Assembly: GCA_017307955.1 (NCBI GenBank)
Contig: JAFKFV010000020.1
Location: 82,246-146,245, forward strand
Reading direction: 5' to 3'
DNA length: 64,000 bases
DNA from: Allobosea sp.
GTDB taxonomy: Bacteria > Pseudomonadota > Alphaproteobacteria > Rhizobiales > Kaistiaceae
Below the pieces are notes generated by a model. It did no database searches and was not told the origin of the DNA. It worked only from the letters and a program-made list of their open reading frames with translations. The translations under genes were made by a program, and so were the position numbers. This document shows positions 1-7,987 of the stretch, one piece after another. The first letter of the stretch is position 1. Each line of letters starts with the position of its first letter.

Positions 1-850
1 TCGGATCGTCCACCTGGCAATGGCGGCCGGTCTTCTCGTGATCGCCGGAGCCGAACACGGTGCCGTCGTTCTGCGCGACGTGGAAATCCATCGTCCAGGG
101 TCTGAGCGCATCGGCGACCTTGCGATAGGCGGCGTCGAGCGTCGCCTTGTCCGTCCAGTCATAGTCCTTGGGCAGGATGCGGTCCTGCTCGGCATTGTAG
201 CCGAGCGTGTAGAGCATCGAATGCGCCATGTCGGCCTGGTAGCCGACGACGCCGGGGCGGTCGACCATCTCGAGAAGCTTCACCATCTCGCGCCAGGAGT
301 GCATGCCGCCCCAGCAGATCTCGCCCTCGGCGACGAGGAACTCGTCATAGTCCTCGGCGATGTCGGCGGCCTCGGAGAAGGTCTTTGCGATCAGCCTGGT
401 ATTGGCCTCCGGGTCCTTGTCCCAGGCCTCGACGCCGACGGAGGAATCGATGCGGATGCCGCCGGTCGGCCGGATGCCGAGCTCGCGCATCTGCTGCCCG
501 ATCGCGCAGGCCTTGCGAACCTGTTCCACGAAGCGCTTGCGATCATCCGCCGTGCCCATCGCCGAGCCGCCGCCGGCGCCGCCCCAAATCGGCGCCACGA
601 AGGAGCCGACCTTCAGCCCGTAGGAGGCGATATGGTCGGTCATCCGCTTGACCGCATCCTTGTCGCTGTCGATGTCGAAATGCGGCGCGGTGATGAAGAG
701 GTCGATGCCGTCGAACTTGACGCCGTCGACTTCGGCATTGGCCGTGAGGCGCAAGAGCGTATCGAGCGGAATGATCGGCTCGCTGTCGCCGCCCTTGCCG
801 ACGACGCCCGGCCAGGCGGCATTGTGCAGCTTCGGATAGGTGTTGGGCAT
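1..850 (-). CDS. Sugar-phosphate isomerase/epimerase (TIM barrel), C-terminus cut by window edge
   Basis: The reading frame is open from an ATG at 850 to the first base of the window, giving 283 residues without a stop, so the C-terminus lies outside. GGGAGGA sits just upstream of the start. The translation (begins MPNTYPKLHNAAWPGVVGKG) has the look of the xylose-isomerase-like TIM-barrel family, with FDGIDLFITAPHFD early and acidic/histidine-rich strand ends such as EGEICWGGMHSW and MDFHVAQND. Family members isomerise or epimerise sugars or sugar phosphates using a divalent metal; the substrate here is unknown. It is the last visible gene of a minus-strand operon behind the cupin at 927-1328, which suggests joint catabolism of a carbohydrate-like compound. 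The family call is moderately sure, the reaction is not known. Confidence 0.75.
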   Translation of the reverse strand, partial: MPNTYPKLHNAAWPGVVGKGGDSEPIIPLDTLLRLTANAEVDGVKFDGIDLFITAPHFDIDSDKDAVKRMTDHIASYGLKVGSFVAPIWGGAGGGSAMGTADDRKRFVEQVRKACAIGQQMRELGIRPTGGIRIDSSVGVEAWDKDPEANTRLIAKTFSEAADIAEDYDEFLVAEGEICWGGMHSWREMVKLLEMVDRPGVVGYQADMAHSMLYTLGYNAEQDRILPKDYDWTDKATLDAAYRKVADALRPWTMDFHVAQNDGTVFGSGDHEKTGRHCQVDDP

Positions 851-926
851 CGGATCCTCCCGAGATCGCGGTTCAACTGGAAGCGCCGCGGGATCTTGCC
901 GCCCCGTCGGCGAAGGGTCTCAAGCC

Positions 927-1328
927 TCAGCGAAGGTCCTTCCATGGCGCCTCGCTGGCGACTTCGACCGAAACATAGCCGTTCTGGCCGATGCAGGGGC
1001 CGAGAATGGCGACGACATGCGCATCCTCGGTTCCGGCATTGAACGAGGCATGCACGAGGCCGGCGGGGATGAAGGCCGAGTCGCCGGCGGTCAGGATACG
1101 CTTCTCCATGCCAAGCCACTGCTCGACCCGGCCGCCGGTGACATAGATCACCTCTTCCTGGTCGGGATGCTTGTGGAAATTGTGCCCCTTGCCGGGCGAC
1201 AGCGTCACGTCGATCACGGTCAGCTGGTCGGCGCCCGTCTTCGGCGGGTGGCTCATCCATTTGAGCCGGCCCCAGTCGAGCACCTCCGGCTCGGTCTCGG
1301 CGGCGATGACGAACTGTCCCTCGGACAT
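927..1328 (-). CDS. Small single-domain cupin protein
   Basis: A 133-residue protein with one cupin barrel. The first cupin motif is visible as His52, His54 and Glu58/59 (GHNFHKHPDQEEVIYV) and the second as the His93 region (IPAGLVHASF), the usual metal ligands of the fold. It starts at ATG 1328 behind AGGGAGGA and lies 25 bp downstream of the PEP-hydrolase-like gene and 76 bp upstream of the isomerase, so it is probably co-transcribed with both. Single cupins of this size are sugar isomerases, lyases, small dioxygenases or ligand-binding proteins; nothing in the sequence decides between these. It may act on an unstable intermediate in the pathway encoded by its neighbours. Confidence 0.8.
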   Translation of the reverse strand: MSEGQFVIAAETEPEVLDWGRLKWMSHPPKTGADQLTVIDVTLSPGKGHNFHKHPDQEEVIYVTGGRVEQWLGMEKRILTAGDSAFIPAGLVHASFNAGTEDAHVVAILGPCIGQNGYVSVEVASEAPWKDLR

Positions 1329-1353
1329 GGCATCCTCCCTGGTCTTGTTCTCG

Positions 1354-2184
1354 CTAGAACGTCAGCGCCTTGAAGCGCCGCGTCTGGTCGGTGAGCGCCA
1401 CCTCGACGGGCAGCCGCTCCATGCTCGAAGCGCCGTAGAAGCCGTGGCAATGGGCGGTGCGCTGCAGGATCCAGCCGGCATCCTCGGGCTGGGCGATCGG
1501 GCCGCCGTGACAGAGGATGATGACATCCTTCCGGACCGCCATGGCCGCCTCGGCGATGGCGTCGATCTCGCCGACGCAGTCCGCCAGCGTCTTCGCCGAC
1601 GTGGCGCCGATCGCTCCGCCGACGGTGACGCCCATATGGGCGACGATGATGTCGGCGCCGGCCTCGGCCATCGCGCGCGATTCCTCGGCATTGAAGACAT
1701 AGGGCGTCGTCAGGAGGTCGAGCTCATGCGCGGCGCGGATCATGTCGACCTCGAGGGAGAAGCCCATGCCGGTCTCCTCGAAGCTTGCGCGCATCACGCC
1801 GTCGAAGAGGCCGATGGTCGGGAAGTTCTGCACGCCCGAGAAGCCCATCGCCTTCAGCTCGGCGAGGAAATGCGGCATCAGCACGAAGGGATCGGTGCCG
1901 TTGACGCCGGCGAGGACCGGCGTGTGGCGGACGACCGGCAGCACCTCATGCGCCATGTCCTTCACGATCTCGTTGGCATTGCCATAAGCGAGCAGGCCCG
2001 CGGCCGAGCCGCGCCCGGCCATGCGGTAACGACCGGAATTGTAGATGATGATGAGGTCGATGCCGCCCGCCTCCTCGCATTTGGCCGACAGGCCCGTGCC
2101 GGCGCCGCCGCCGATGATCGGCACGCGGCGGGCGACCATGTCGTTGAACTTCTCGAGGATCTCACGGCGCGGAATGAACGGCAT
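1354..2184 (-). CDS. PEP-hydrolase-family TIM-barrel protein (homologous to the C-terminal half of plant Tm-1)
   Basis: A 276-residue protein starting MPFIPRREILEKF, then IIGGGAGTGLSAK and IIIYNSGRYRMAGRGS, the hallmark segments of the phosphoenolpyruvate-hydrolase-like TIM-barrel family. Later strands read LAGVNGTDPF, GVQNFPTIGLFDG and IIVAHMGVTVGGAIG. AGGAAGG lies 3 bp before ATG 2184; an in-frame ATG at 2199 overlaps the stop of the upstream gene as ATGA and would add five residues. Known family background: this domain is fused behind a UPF0261 domain in the tomato Tm-1 protein. Here the UPF0261 half is the separate gene immediately upstream, so the two products probably form one functional unit. 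The bacterial reaction is not established. Confidence 0.82.
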   Translation of the reverse strand: MPFIPRREILEKFNDMVARRVPIIGGGAGTGLSAKCEEAGGIDLIIIYNSGRYRMAGRGSAAGLLAYGNANEIVKDMAHEVLPVVRHTPVLAGVNGTDPFVLMPHFLAELKAMGFSGVQNFPTIGLFDGVMRASFEETGMGFSLEVDMIRAAHELDLLTTPYVFNAEESRAMAEAGADIIVAHMGVTVGGAIGATSAKTLADCVGEIDAIAEAAMAVRKDVIILCHGGPIAQPEDAGWILQRTAHCHGFYGASSMERLPVEVALTDQTRRFKALTF

Positions 2185-2195
2185 CCGCCTTCCTT

Positions 2196-3395
2196 TCATG
2201 CTTGTGCGCGGATCGCGCGGAATTCCCGTGCCAGCGCATCAGCGAAGGCAGGGTCATTGATGTGGAGCGGCAGGCGCAGGATGCGCCGCCGCGGGGTCTC
2301 TTCGATGAGCGCCTCGAGCGTCTCGAACAGAGCCGCGTCGGCTTCGGGATCGAAGAAGGCGCCGCCCTCGATATCGAGCGCTGAAACGCCCTTTTCGGGG
2401 ATCAGCAGCCGCACCTCGCCCTCGCAGGCATTGAGCTTTTCCGCGATGAAGGCGGCGATGGCGCGGTTCTCCTCCGGCGTGGTGCGCATCAGCGTGATGT
2501 TCGGATTGTGGCGGTAGAGAGTCCGGTGGCGGAACCGCTCCGGCACCGTGTCCATGGCCCAGAAATTCACCATGTCGAGCGCGCCGAGCGAGCCGACATA
2601 GGGAATGCCGCTGCGCGCCACCGCGCCGAGCCGGTCGGCGCCGGCCGAAAGCACGCCGCCGACGAGATGATCGGCGATCTCCGTCGTCGTGACGTCGAGA
2701 AGGCCGACCAGGAGGCCGCTGTCGACGAGCTTCTCCATGCTGCGGCCGCCGGTGCCCGTCGCGTGGAACACCATGCAGTCATGCTCGGCGCGCAGGAGAT
2801 CGGCGACGCGCGTGACGCAGGGCGTCGTCACGCCGAACATCGTGAGGCCGATCGGCGGCAGGCCGGAGGTCTCGACGACCGGGTACCGCACCATGCCGAT
2901 GATGGCGTGGGCGGCGTTCTGCAGCACGGTGCGGCTGATGCGGTTGAGGCCGGCGAGATCGGTGACCGATGGCATCATGACGATGTCGGAGACGCCGACA
3001 TAGGCCCCGACATCGCCGGCGGCGAGCGTCGAGAGCATGAGCTTCGGAAGGCCGATGGCGAGCCGCCGCATGCCGGCGGTGACGATCGACGTGCCGCCGC
3101 CGCCGCCGATGCCGATCACGCCGCCGATATCGTCACGGCCTGTGATGAAGCGCGCGAAGGCCTCGCCCATGGCCGTGACGGCGGTGCCGCGATCGGAGAG
3201 GCCGAGCACGGCCGCCGCGCCGTCCGGATGATGTGCCGCCACCTGATCGGCCGGGATGTCGGCGGCGATCGCGGCGGGGCGGGTCGAGACGTCGACGAGG
3301 ACGCTCGCCATGCCGGCGGCGTCGATGACGCCCTTCAGGAAGACGAGTTCCTCGCCCTTCGTGTCGGCCGTGCCGACAATGTAGATGCGCGACAT
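2196..3395 (-). CDS. Tm-1-like ATP-binding domain protein (UPF0261)
   Basis: A 399-residue protein starting at ATG 3395 (MSRIYIVGTADTKGEEL, the family signature start); an in-frame upstream extension to 3581 runs into the divergent promoter and is not used. Features include the glycine-rich stretch GGVIGIGGGGGTSIVTAGM in the first half, FHATGTGGRSMEKL in the middle and VVGGVLSAGADRL-like loops afterwards. The family binds ATP in the tomato homologue Tm-1; a catalytic role in bacteria is not known to me. It is the first gene of the operon that continues with the TIM-barrel partner, a cupin and a sugar isomerase. It lies divergent from the TetR gene at 3580, which probably controls it. Confidence 0.83.
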   Translation of the reverse strand: MSRIYIVGTADTKGEELVFLKGVIDAAGMASVLVDVSTRPAAIAADIPADQVAAHHPDGAAAVLGLSDRGTAVTAMGEAFARFITGRDDIGGVIGIGGGGGTSIVTAGMRRLAIGLPKLMLSTLAAGDVGAYVGVSDIVMMPSVTDLAGLNRISRTVLQNAAHAIIGMVRYPVVETSGLPPIGLTMFGVTTPCVTRVADLLRAEHDCMVFHATGTGGRSMEKLVDSGLLVGLLDVTTTEIADHLVGGVLSAGADRLGAVARSGIPYVGSLGALDMVNFWAMDTVPERFRHRTLYRHNPNITLMRTTPEENRAIAAFIAEKLNACEGEVRLLIPEKGVSALDIEGGAFFDPEADAALFETLEALIEETPRRRILRLPLHINDPAFADALAREFRAIRAQA

Positions 3396-3544
3396 TCCTG
3401 CCCCCGGGATCGCCGCCGCGCGCGTTTGCCGGGCGAGCGATAGGCATCGCGGACTCTGGCGAGCCCGCGTCGTAAACTTCTGAAACTGCTGAACTTTCGC
3501 GCCTACCGACATCCTCCCCGACAATCGGGGCGCGAACAGATCGA

Positions 3545-3573
3545 TTGCTTTTATTCTGAGACACGCGTATCGT
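3545..3573 (+). promoter_or_regulatory. Candidate promoter for the TetR gene
   Basis: TTGCTT at 3545-3550 and TATCGT at 3568-3573 are separated by 17 bp and resemble -35 and -10 hexamers. Transcription from here would begin near 3580, so the message would be nearly leaderless if translation starts at 3580, or would have a 60-nt leader if the internal ATG at 3640 is used. Confidence 0.3.
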
Positions 3574-3592
3574 ATTGGCATGTCAGTCTCAG
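3556..3592. promoter_or_regulatory. Inverted repeat CTGAGAC-N23-GTCTCAG, possible TetR operator
   Basis: CTGAGAC (3556-3562) and its exact complement GTCTCAG (3586-3592) flank the candidate -10 region of the divergent TetR promoter, centred on 3574. The position suits autoregulation. The 23-bp spacing is wider than most TetR operators, so this is only a candidate. Confidence 0.3.
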
Positions 3593-4281
3593 GTCAAGGC
3601 CAGCTCCGGGGGGAGGTCGAGAAGGGACCGCGCGGTCGCATGAAGCGGCTGATGCTGGATACCGCCATCCGCCTGATGCAGGACGGCGGCAGTCCTTCGG
3701 TCTCGGACGTGGCGGAGGCGGCGGGCGTGTCGCGCGCGACCGCCTATCGCTATTTCCCCAGCCAGGCGGCGATGATCCAGGCCGCCGTGGACGAGGCGCT
3801 GGGTCCGGTGCTGGGCTGGACGGCGGAGAGCGGCGATGCCGAGGCCAATGTCGCGGCGCTGTTCGGCTTCGCCTTCCACCGGATGGAGGCGTTCGAGGCG
3901 ACGCATCGGGCGGCGCTCCTGCTGGCGCTCGACCAGTGGCAGCGGCGCCGTGCCGGCACCCTCGGCACCGAGGCGCGGGTGGTGCGCGGCAATCGCCGCG
4001 GCCTGTTGAAGGCGGCGGTCGAGCCGCTGGCGGCGGAGATCGGCCGCGAAAGGACGGAGAGGGTCACGCAGGCGCTCTCGCTGCTGTTCGGCATCGAGGC
4101 GATCGTGATCCTCAAGGATCTGTGGGGTTTGGACGTCGACGCGGCCGAGGACGTGGCCAGCTGGGCGGCGAGGGCATTGATCCGGACGGCGAAGGCGGAG
4201 GCAGCGGAGGGAGAGACCGCGGCCACCGGACCGGCGCTTTCCGAGGGAAGGACAGGGAGACCGCGCAAGAAGGGGGCCTGA
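3580..4281 (+). CDS. TetR-family transcriptional regulator
   Basis: A 233-residue protein. The N-terminal helix-turn-helix is clear: TAIRLMQDGGSPSVSDVAEAAGVSRATAYRYFPSQ-type sequence over residues about 28-62, followed by a helical ligand-binding domain. The ATG at 3580 has no obvious ribosome site; the in-frame ATG at 3640 (MKRLMLDTAI) would also leave an intact HTH. The gene is divergent from the Tm-1-like operon and is followed 69 bp later by an ABC importer, so it probably controls both. The C-terminus is unusual: after an Ala/Glu-rich stretch it ends GRPRKKGA, like an AT-hook core. The effector is probably a sugar or acid taken up by the neighbouring importer, by inference. Confidence 0.85.
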   Translation: MSVSGQGQLRGEVEKGPRGRMKRLMLDTAIRLMQDGGSPSVSDVAEAAGVSRATAYRYFPSQAAMIQAAVDEALGPVLGWTAESGDAEANVAALFGFAFHRMEAFEATHRAALLLALDQWQRRRAGTLGTEARVVRGNRRGLLKAAVEPLAAEIGRERTERVTQALSLLFGIEAIVILKDLWGLDVDAAEDVASWAARALIRTAKAEAAEGETAATGPALSEGRTGRPRKKGA

Positions 4282-4300
4282 CCGGAATACCGGAAGGCGG

Positions 4301-4328
4301 GCTGTCGCCCCTGCGGCAATGCGACAGC
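4301..4328 (+). other. Stem-loop in the leader of the importer operon
   Basis: GCTGTCGC (4301-4308) pairs with GCGACAGC (4321-4328) across a 12-nt loop, between the TetR stop (4281) and the binding-protein start (4351). No T-run follows, so it is more likely a processing or stabilising hairpin than an intrinsic terminator. Confidence 0.35.
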
Positions 4329-4350
4329 GCAAAAGGGAGGGAATGCTGCA

Positions 4351-5667
4351 ATGCTGAGGAAGACCTTTACGGGCTTGCTGGCCGGCGTCGGCTTCACGCT
4401 GGTCGGCGTCGCGAGCGCGGCCGCGGAAGATCTGACGATCTTCTGGGCCGAATGGGATCCGGCAAATTATCTGCAGGAACTCGTCAACGAATATTCCAAG
4501 GTGTCAGGCGACACGGTCACGGTCGAGACGACGCCGTGGTCGGATTTCCAGACCAAGGCCTTCACCGAGTTCAACGCCAAGGGCGACGCCTATGACCTCG
4601 TCGTCGGCGACAGCCAGTGGCTCGGTGCCGGCGCGACCGGCGGCCACTATGTCGACCTGACCGACTTCTTCAACAAGCACAAGCTCAGCGAAGTCATGGC
4701 GCCGGCGACGGTGAAATACTACGCCGAGTACCCGTCCAACAGCGGCAAATACTGGGCTATCCCGCTCGAGGGCGACGCCGTCGGCTGGGCCTATCGCAAG
4801 GACTGGTTCGAGGATCCGAAGGAGAAGGAGGCGTTCAAGGCCAAATATGGCTACGACCTCGACGTCCCCAAGACCTTCAAGGAACTGCGGGATATCGCCG
4901 AGTTCTTCTATCGCCCGGACGAGAAGCGCTACGGCATCGCCATCTACACGCAGACGACCTACGACGCGCTCGCCATGGGCTTCGAGAACGCGCTGTTCTC
5001 CTATGGCGGCGACCTCGGCGACTATTCGACCTACAAGGTCGAGGGCATCGTGAATGCGCCGGTCGCTGTCGAGGCGCTGGAGATGTACAAGGAACTGTAC
5101 AAGTTCACGCCGCCGAACTGGGGCAACACCTTCTTCCAGGAAGACAACCAGGCCATCACCGAAGGTCTGGCGGCGATGAGCATGAACTACTTCGCCTTCT
5201 TCCCCTCGCTGCTCAACGAGGCGACCAACCCGAACGCCAAGGTCACCGGCTTCTTCGCCAATCCGGCCGGCCCGACAGGCGTGCAGTCCGCCGCGCTCGG
5301 CGGCCAGGGTATCTCGATCGTTTCCTATTCCAAGAAGCAGGAAGCGGCGATGAAGTTCCTGGAGTGGTTCATCAAGGACGAGACCCAGAAGAAATGGGCC
5401 GAGCTCGGCGGCTATACCTGCTCGCAGGCGGTGCTGAAGTCGGCCGAATTCCAGAACGCCACGCCCTATAACAAGGCCTTCTACGAGACCATGTTCAAGG
5501 TGAAGGACTTCTGGGCGGTGCCGGAATATGCCGAGCTGCTGTCGCAGCTCAACAACCGCCTCGGCCCCTATGTCGTCGGCGACAAGGGCACGGCCAAGGA
5601 AGCGCTGGACGGCCTCGCCAAGGACTGGACCGAGACCTTCACGAAATACGGCCGCTACTCGAACTGA
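4351..5667 (+). CDS. ABC importer, extracellular solute-binding protein (family 1, sugar type)
   Basis: A 438-residue protein with a classic signal peptide (MLRKTFTGLLAGVGFTLVGV, cleavage probably after ASAAA). The mature protein begins EDLTIFWAEWDPANYLQELV, the usual first strand of CUT1 carbohydrate-binding proteins, with AFTEFNAKGDAYDLVVGDSQW next. It captures solute in the periplasm for the two permeases downstream. GGGAGG lies upstream of ATG 4351. Gene order is binding protein, permease, permease, small membrane protein and two ATPases, resembling the layout of two-ATPase importers such as the rhizobial glycerol system. No glycerol kinase or dehydrogenase is present, so the substrate is open. 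Confidence 0.9.
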   Translation: MLRKTFTGLLAGVGFTLVGVASAAAEDLTIFWAEWDPANYLQELVNEYSKVSGDTVTVETTPWSDFQTKAFTEFNAKGDAYDLVVGDSQWLGAGATGGHYVDLTDFFNKHKLSEVMAPATVKYYAEYPSNSGKYWAIPLEGDAVGWAYRKDWFEDPKEKEAFKAKYGYDLDVPKTFKELRDIAEFFYRPDEKRYGIAIYTQTTYDALAMGFENALFSYGGDLGDYSTYKVEGIVNAPVAVEALEMYKELYKFTPPNWGNTFFQEDNQAITEGLAAMSMNYFAFFPSLLNEATNPNAKVTGFFANPAGPTGVQSAALGGQGISIVSYSKKQEAAMKFLEWFIKDETQKKWAELGGYTCSQAVLKSAEFQNATPYNKAFYETMFKVKDFWAVPEYAELLSQLNNRLGPYVVGDKGTAKEALDGLAKDWTETFTKYGRYSN

Positions 5668-5674
5668 GCGGAGC

Positions 5675-5699
5675 GGCCCCGCGCGCCGAGCGCGGGGCC
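5675..5699 (+). other. Strong intercistronic stem-loop after the binding-protein gene
   Basis: A 10-bp perfect stem (GGCCCCGCGC with GCGCGGGGCC, loop GCCGA) starts 8 bp after the stop codon. There is no T-run. This placement between a binding-protein gene and its permease gene is typical of hairpins that protect the upstream message from 3' decay and so raise binding-protein dosage. Confidence 0.55.
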
Positions 5700-5905
5700 C
5701 GACACGACGACCCCGCCGGCCGCAACCCGCCGGCGGGCCCGTCTTTCAGGAAGAGCCGAGGCGCGCGCCGCCGGCCCGCCACAGACGGCGCGGACCGACG
5801 GAGATGCGCCGATCCGTAGCCGCCGCCCGACCCCCGGCGGCGCGATCAATGCGCAAGCCGTGACTGGCGGAACGGCCGGTCCCCCATTCGTCAAGGAGCC
5901 TGCCC

Positions 5906-6811
5906 GTGGCCATGGCCGCAATGACCAGACTCGATCCGGGATCGCGCGCCGCGTCGCGCGGCTGGAGCGATCTCGCGATCCGCAACATGTTCATCATCCC
6001 GACGATCGCCTTCCTGATCGTCTTCAACATCTTCCCGCTGATCTATTCGCTCGGCTATTCCTTCACCGACTACCGCGCCTCGACGAACCAGGCGGCGAAT
6101 TTCGTCGGCCTGCAGAACTATCGCGAGCTGCTCGGCGACGAGTTCATCTGGAACAATTTCGTCGTGACGGCGAAATACGTCATCGTCTCGGTGACGGGCC
6201 AGGTTGTCGTCGGCTTCGGCATCGCGCTGCTGCTCAACCGCGCCATCCCTTTCAAGGGCCTCATCACGACGCTGCTGCTCTTGCCGATGATGATGTCGAT
6301 GGCGGTGGTCGGGCTCTTCTGGAAGCTGCTCTACGACCCGTCCTGGGGCGTCATCAACTATGTCTTCCATCTCGGCGATTTCGCCTGGCTGTCGAACCGT
6401 GACGCCGCGCTCTACGCCGTCGCCATTACCGATATCTGGATGTGGTCGCCCTTCGTGATGCTCCTGTCGCTCGCCGGGCTCTCGGCGGTGCCGAAGCATC
6501 TCTACGAGGCGGCGGCGATCGACCGGGCCGGCAAGTTCTACACCTTCCGCCGGATCACGTTGCCGCTGGTGGCGCCGATCCTGCTGATCGCGATCATCTT
6601 CCGCACCATGGAGGCCTTCAAGACCTTCGACCTCGCCTATGTCATGTCCAGCCAGGACACGACCGAGCTGATCTCGATCCGCCTCTACAAGATGGCCTTC
6701 CAGGAATGGCAGACCGGCCGCTCCAGCGCGCTCGCCTATATCGTGCTGATCATGGTGCTCGCCATCACCAACATCTACGTCAAATATCTCAACCGGGTGA
6801 AGGAGCGCTAG
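5906..6811 (+). CDS. ABC importer permease (MalF-like, CUT1)
   Basis: A 301-residue inner-membrane protein with about six hydrophobic segments, the first at NMFIIPTIAFLIVFNIFPLI. The EAA loop that docks to the ATPase is visible as LYEAAAIDRAGKFYTFRRIT near residues 195-215. Start chosen at GTG 5906, 9 bp after AAGGAG; an ATG two codons later is an alternative. It forms the transmembrane channel together with the product of the next gene, whose start lies 1 bp after this stop. The preceding 238 bp after the binding-protein gene contain GC-rich hairpins but no further gene. Confidence 0.88.
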   Translation: MAMAAMTRLDPGSRAASRGWSDLAIRNMFIIPTIAFLIVFNIFPLIYSLGYSFTDYRASTNQAANFVGLQNYRELLGDEFIWNNFVVTAKYVIVSVTGQVVVGFGIALLLNRAIPFKGLITTLLLLPMMMSMAVVGLFWKLLYDPSWGVINYVFHLGDFAWLSNRDAALYAVAITDIWMWSPFVMLLSLAGLSAVPKHLYEAAAIDRAGKFYTFRRITLPLVAPILLIAIIFRTMEAFKTFDLAYVMSSQDTTELISIRLYKMAFQEWQTGRSSALAYIVLIMVLAITNIYVKYLNRVKER

Positions 6812-6812
6812 G

Positions 6813-7769
6813 ATGGCCGCCGTCCGTTCCCGCGGCCAGCTGGTCGCCAATCGCGCGGCCATCGCCGCCGTGCTCGTCATCACGCTGGTCTTCCTCGCCC
6901 CGATCTACTGGATCGGCTCCACGGCCTTCAAGCCGCGCGCGCTGGCGACCACCGTGCCACCGACCGTGTTCTTCGCGCCGGAGATCACGCCCTTCATCAA
7001 GCTCTTCACCAAGCGCGTCCAGTTGACCAAGCCAGTCGACGAGGCGACCTACAATGCGGCGCCCTGGTGGGAGCAGCGCATCCTCGACAATGGCGAGCGC
7101 GTTCTGCGGACCGGCGAGAATGTGCAGCTCTCGGCCTATCCGAGCCGCTTCATGAACTCGCTGATCATCGCCATCACCTCGACGGTGCTGGCGGTCGGCA
7201 TGGGGACCTTCACCGCCTATGGCTTCTCGCGCTTTCGCGTGAAGGGCGAGCAGGACCTGCTCTTCTTCATTCTCTCGACGCGCATGTTGCCGCCGGTGGT
7301 GGTCGCGATCCCGATGTTCCTGATGTACCGCGCGGTCGGCATGACCGACACGCATATCGGCCTCATCATCCTCTACACCGCCTTCAACCTCTCCTTCTCC
7401 GTCTGGCTCATGAAGGGCTTCATGGACGAGATCCCGAAGGAATATGAGGAAGCGGCGCTGGTCGACGGCTATACGCGCATGCAGGCCTTCTTCAAGATCG
7501 TGCTGCCCGAGGCGGCGACGGGCATCGCGGCGACGGCGGTGTTCTGCTTCATCACCGCCTGGAACGAATATGCCTTCGCACTGATCATGACCAACAGGCG
7601 CGCCCAGACGGCGCCGCCCTTCATCCCCTCGCAGCTCGGCTCCGGCGTGATCGACTGGACCGTGATCGCCGCTGGAACCTTCCTGTTCCTGCTGCCGGTC
7701 GCGATCTTCACCTTCGCGCTCCGCGGCCATCTCCTGCGCGGCGTCACCTTCGGCGCCATCCGCAAGTGA
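6813..7769 (+). CDS. ABC importer permease (MalG-like, CUT1)
   Basis: A 318-residue inner-membrane protein. The first membrane segment is AIAAVLVITLVFLAPIYWIG; a long periplasmic insertion (about residues 50-105, rich in polar residues) precedes the second, making it longer than typical MalG proteins of about 280 residues. The EAA loop reads EYEEAALVDGYTRMQAFFKI. It starts at ATG 6813 directly after the upstream stop, indicating translational coupling, and pairs with the 5906-6811 product. The extended first periplasmic loop may belong to importers with two distinct ATPases; that link is inference. Confidence 0.88.
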   Translation: MAAVRSRGQLVANRAAIAAVLVITLVFLAPIYWIGSTAFKPRALATTVPPTVFFAPEITPFIKLFTKRVQLTKPVDEATYNAAPWWEQRILDNGERVLRTGENVQLSAYPSRFMNSLIIAITSTVLAVGMGTFTAYGFSRFRVKGEQDLLFFILSTRMLPPVVVAIPMFLMYRAVGMTDTHIGLIILYTAFNLSFSVWLMKGFMDEIPKEYEEAALVDGYTRMQAFFKIVLPEAATGIAATAVFCFITAWNEYAFALIMTNRRAQTAPPFIPSQLGSGVIDWTVIAAGTFLFLLPVAIFTFALRGHLLRGVTFGAIRK

Positions 7770-7783
7770 CGGGGAGGACAGTC

Positions 7784-7984
7784 ATGAGCTTTCGCGAGAT
7801 CAGCGCCCGCTATCTGGAACCGGCCTCGATCACCTTCATGATCGGCGGCATCGTCGCGCTCTGCCAGCCCTGGCATCTCGGGCTGCACAGCTGGGGCGTC
7901 ACCATCATCCTCGTCGGCCTCGTCGGCTTCAACATCGCCGCCCACGTGCCGAAGCCGGCGGCCACGGTCGCAAAGGACCACTGA
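7784..7984 (+). CDS. Small membrane protein of the importer operon (66 residues)
   Basis: Starts at ATG 7784 behind GGGGAGGA, 14 bp after the permease stop, and ends 3 bp before the first ATPase. It has two hydrophobic segments (ITFMIGGIVALCQPWHLGL and WGVTIILVGLVGFNIAAHV) joined by a short polar turn, and a lysine-containing C-terminus. Its position inside the transport operon suggests a small accessory subunit; the rhizobial glycerol importer also carries a small membrane protein (GlpU), but I do not see clear sequence likeness to it. No function is known. The reading frame, ribosome site and spacing make it a convincing gene. Confidence 0.72.
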   Translation: MSFREISARYLEPASITFMIGGIVALCQPWHLGLHSWGVTIILVGLVGFNIAAHVPKPAATVAKDH

Positions 7985-7987
7985 CCC

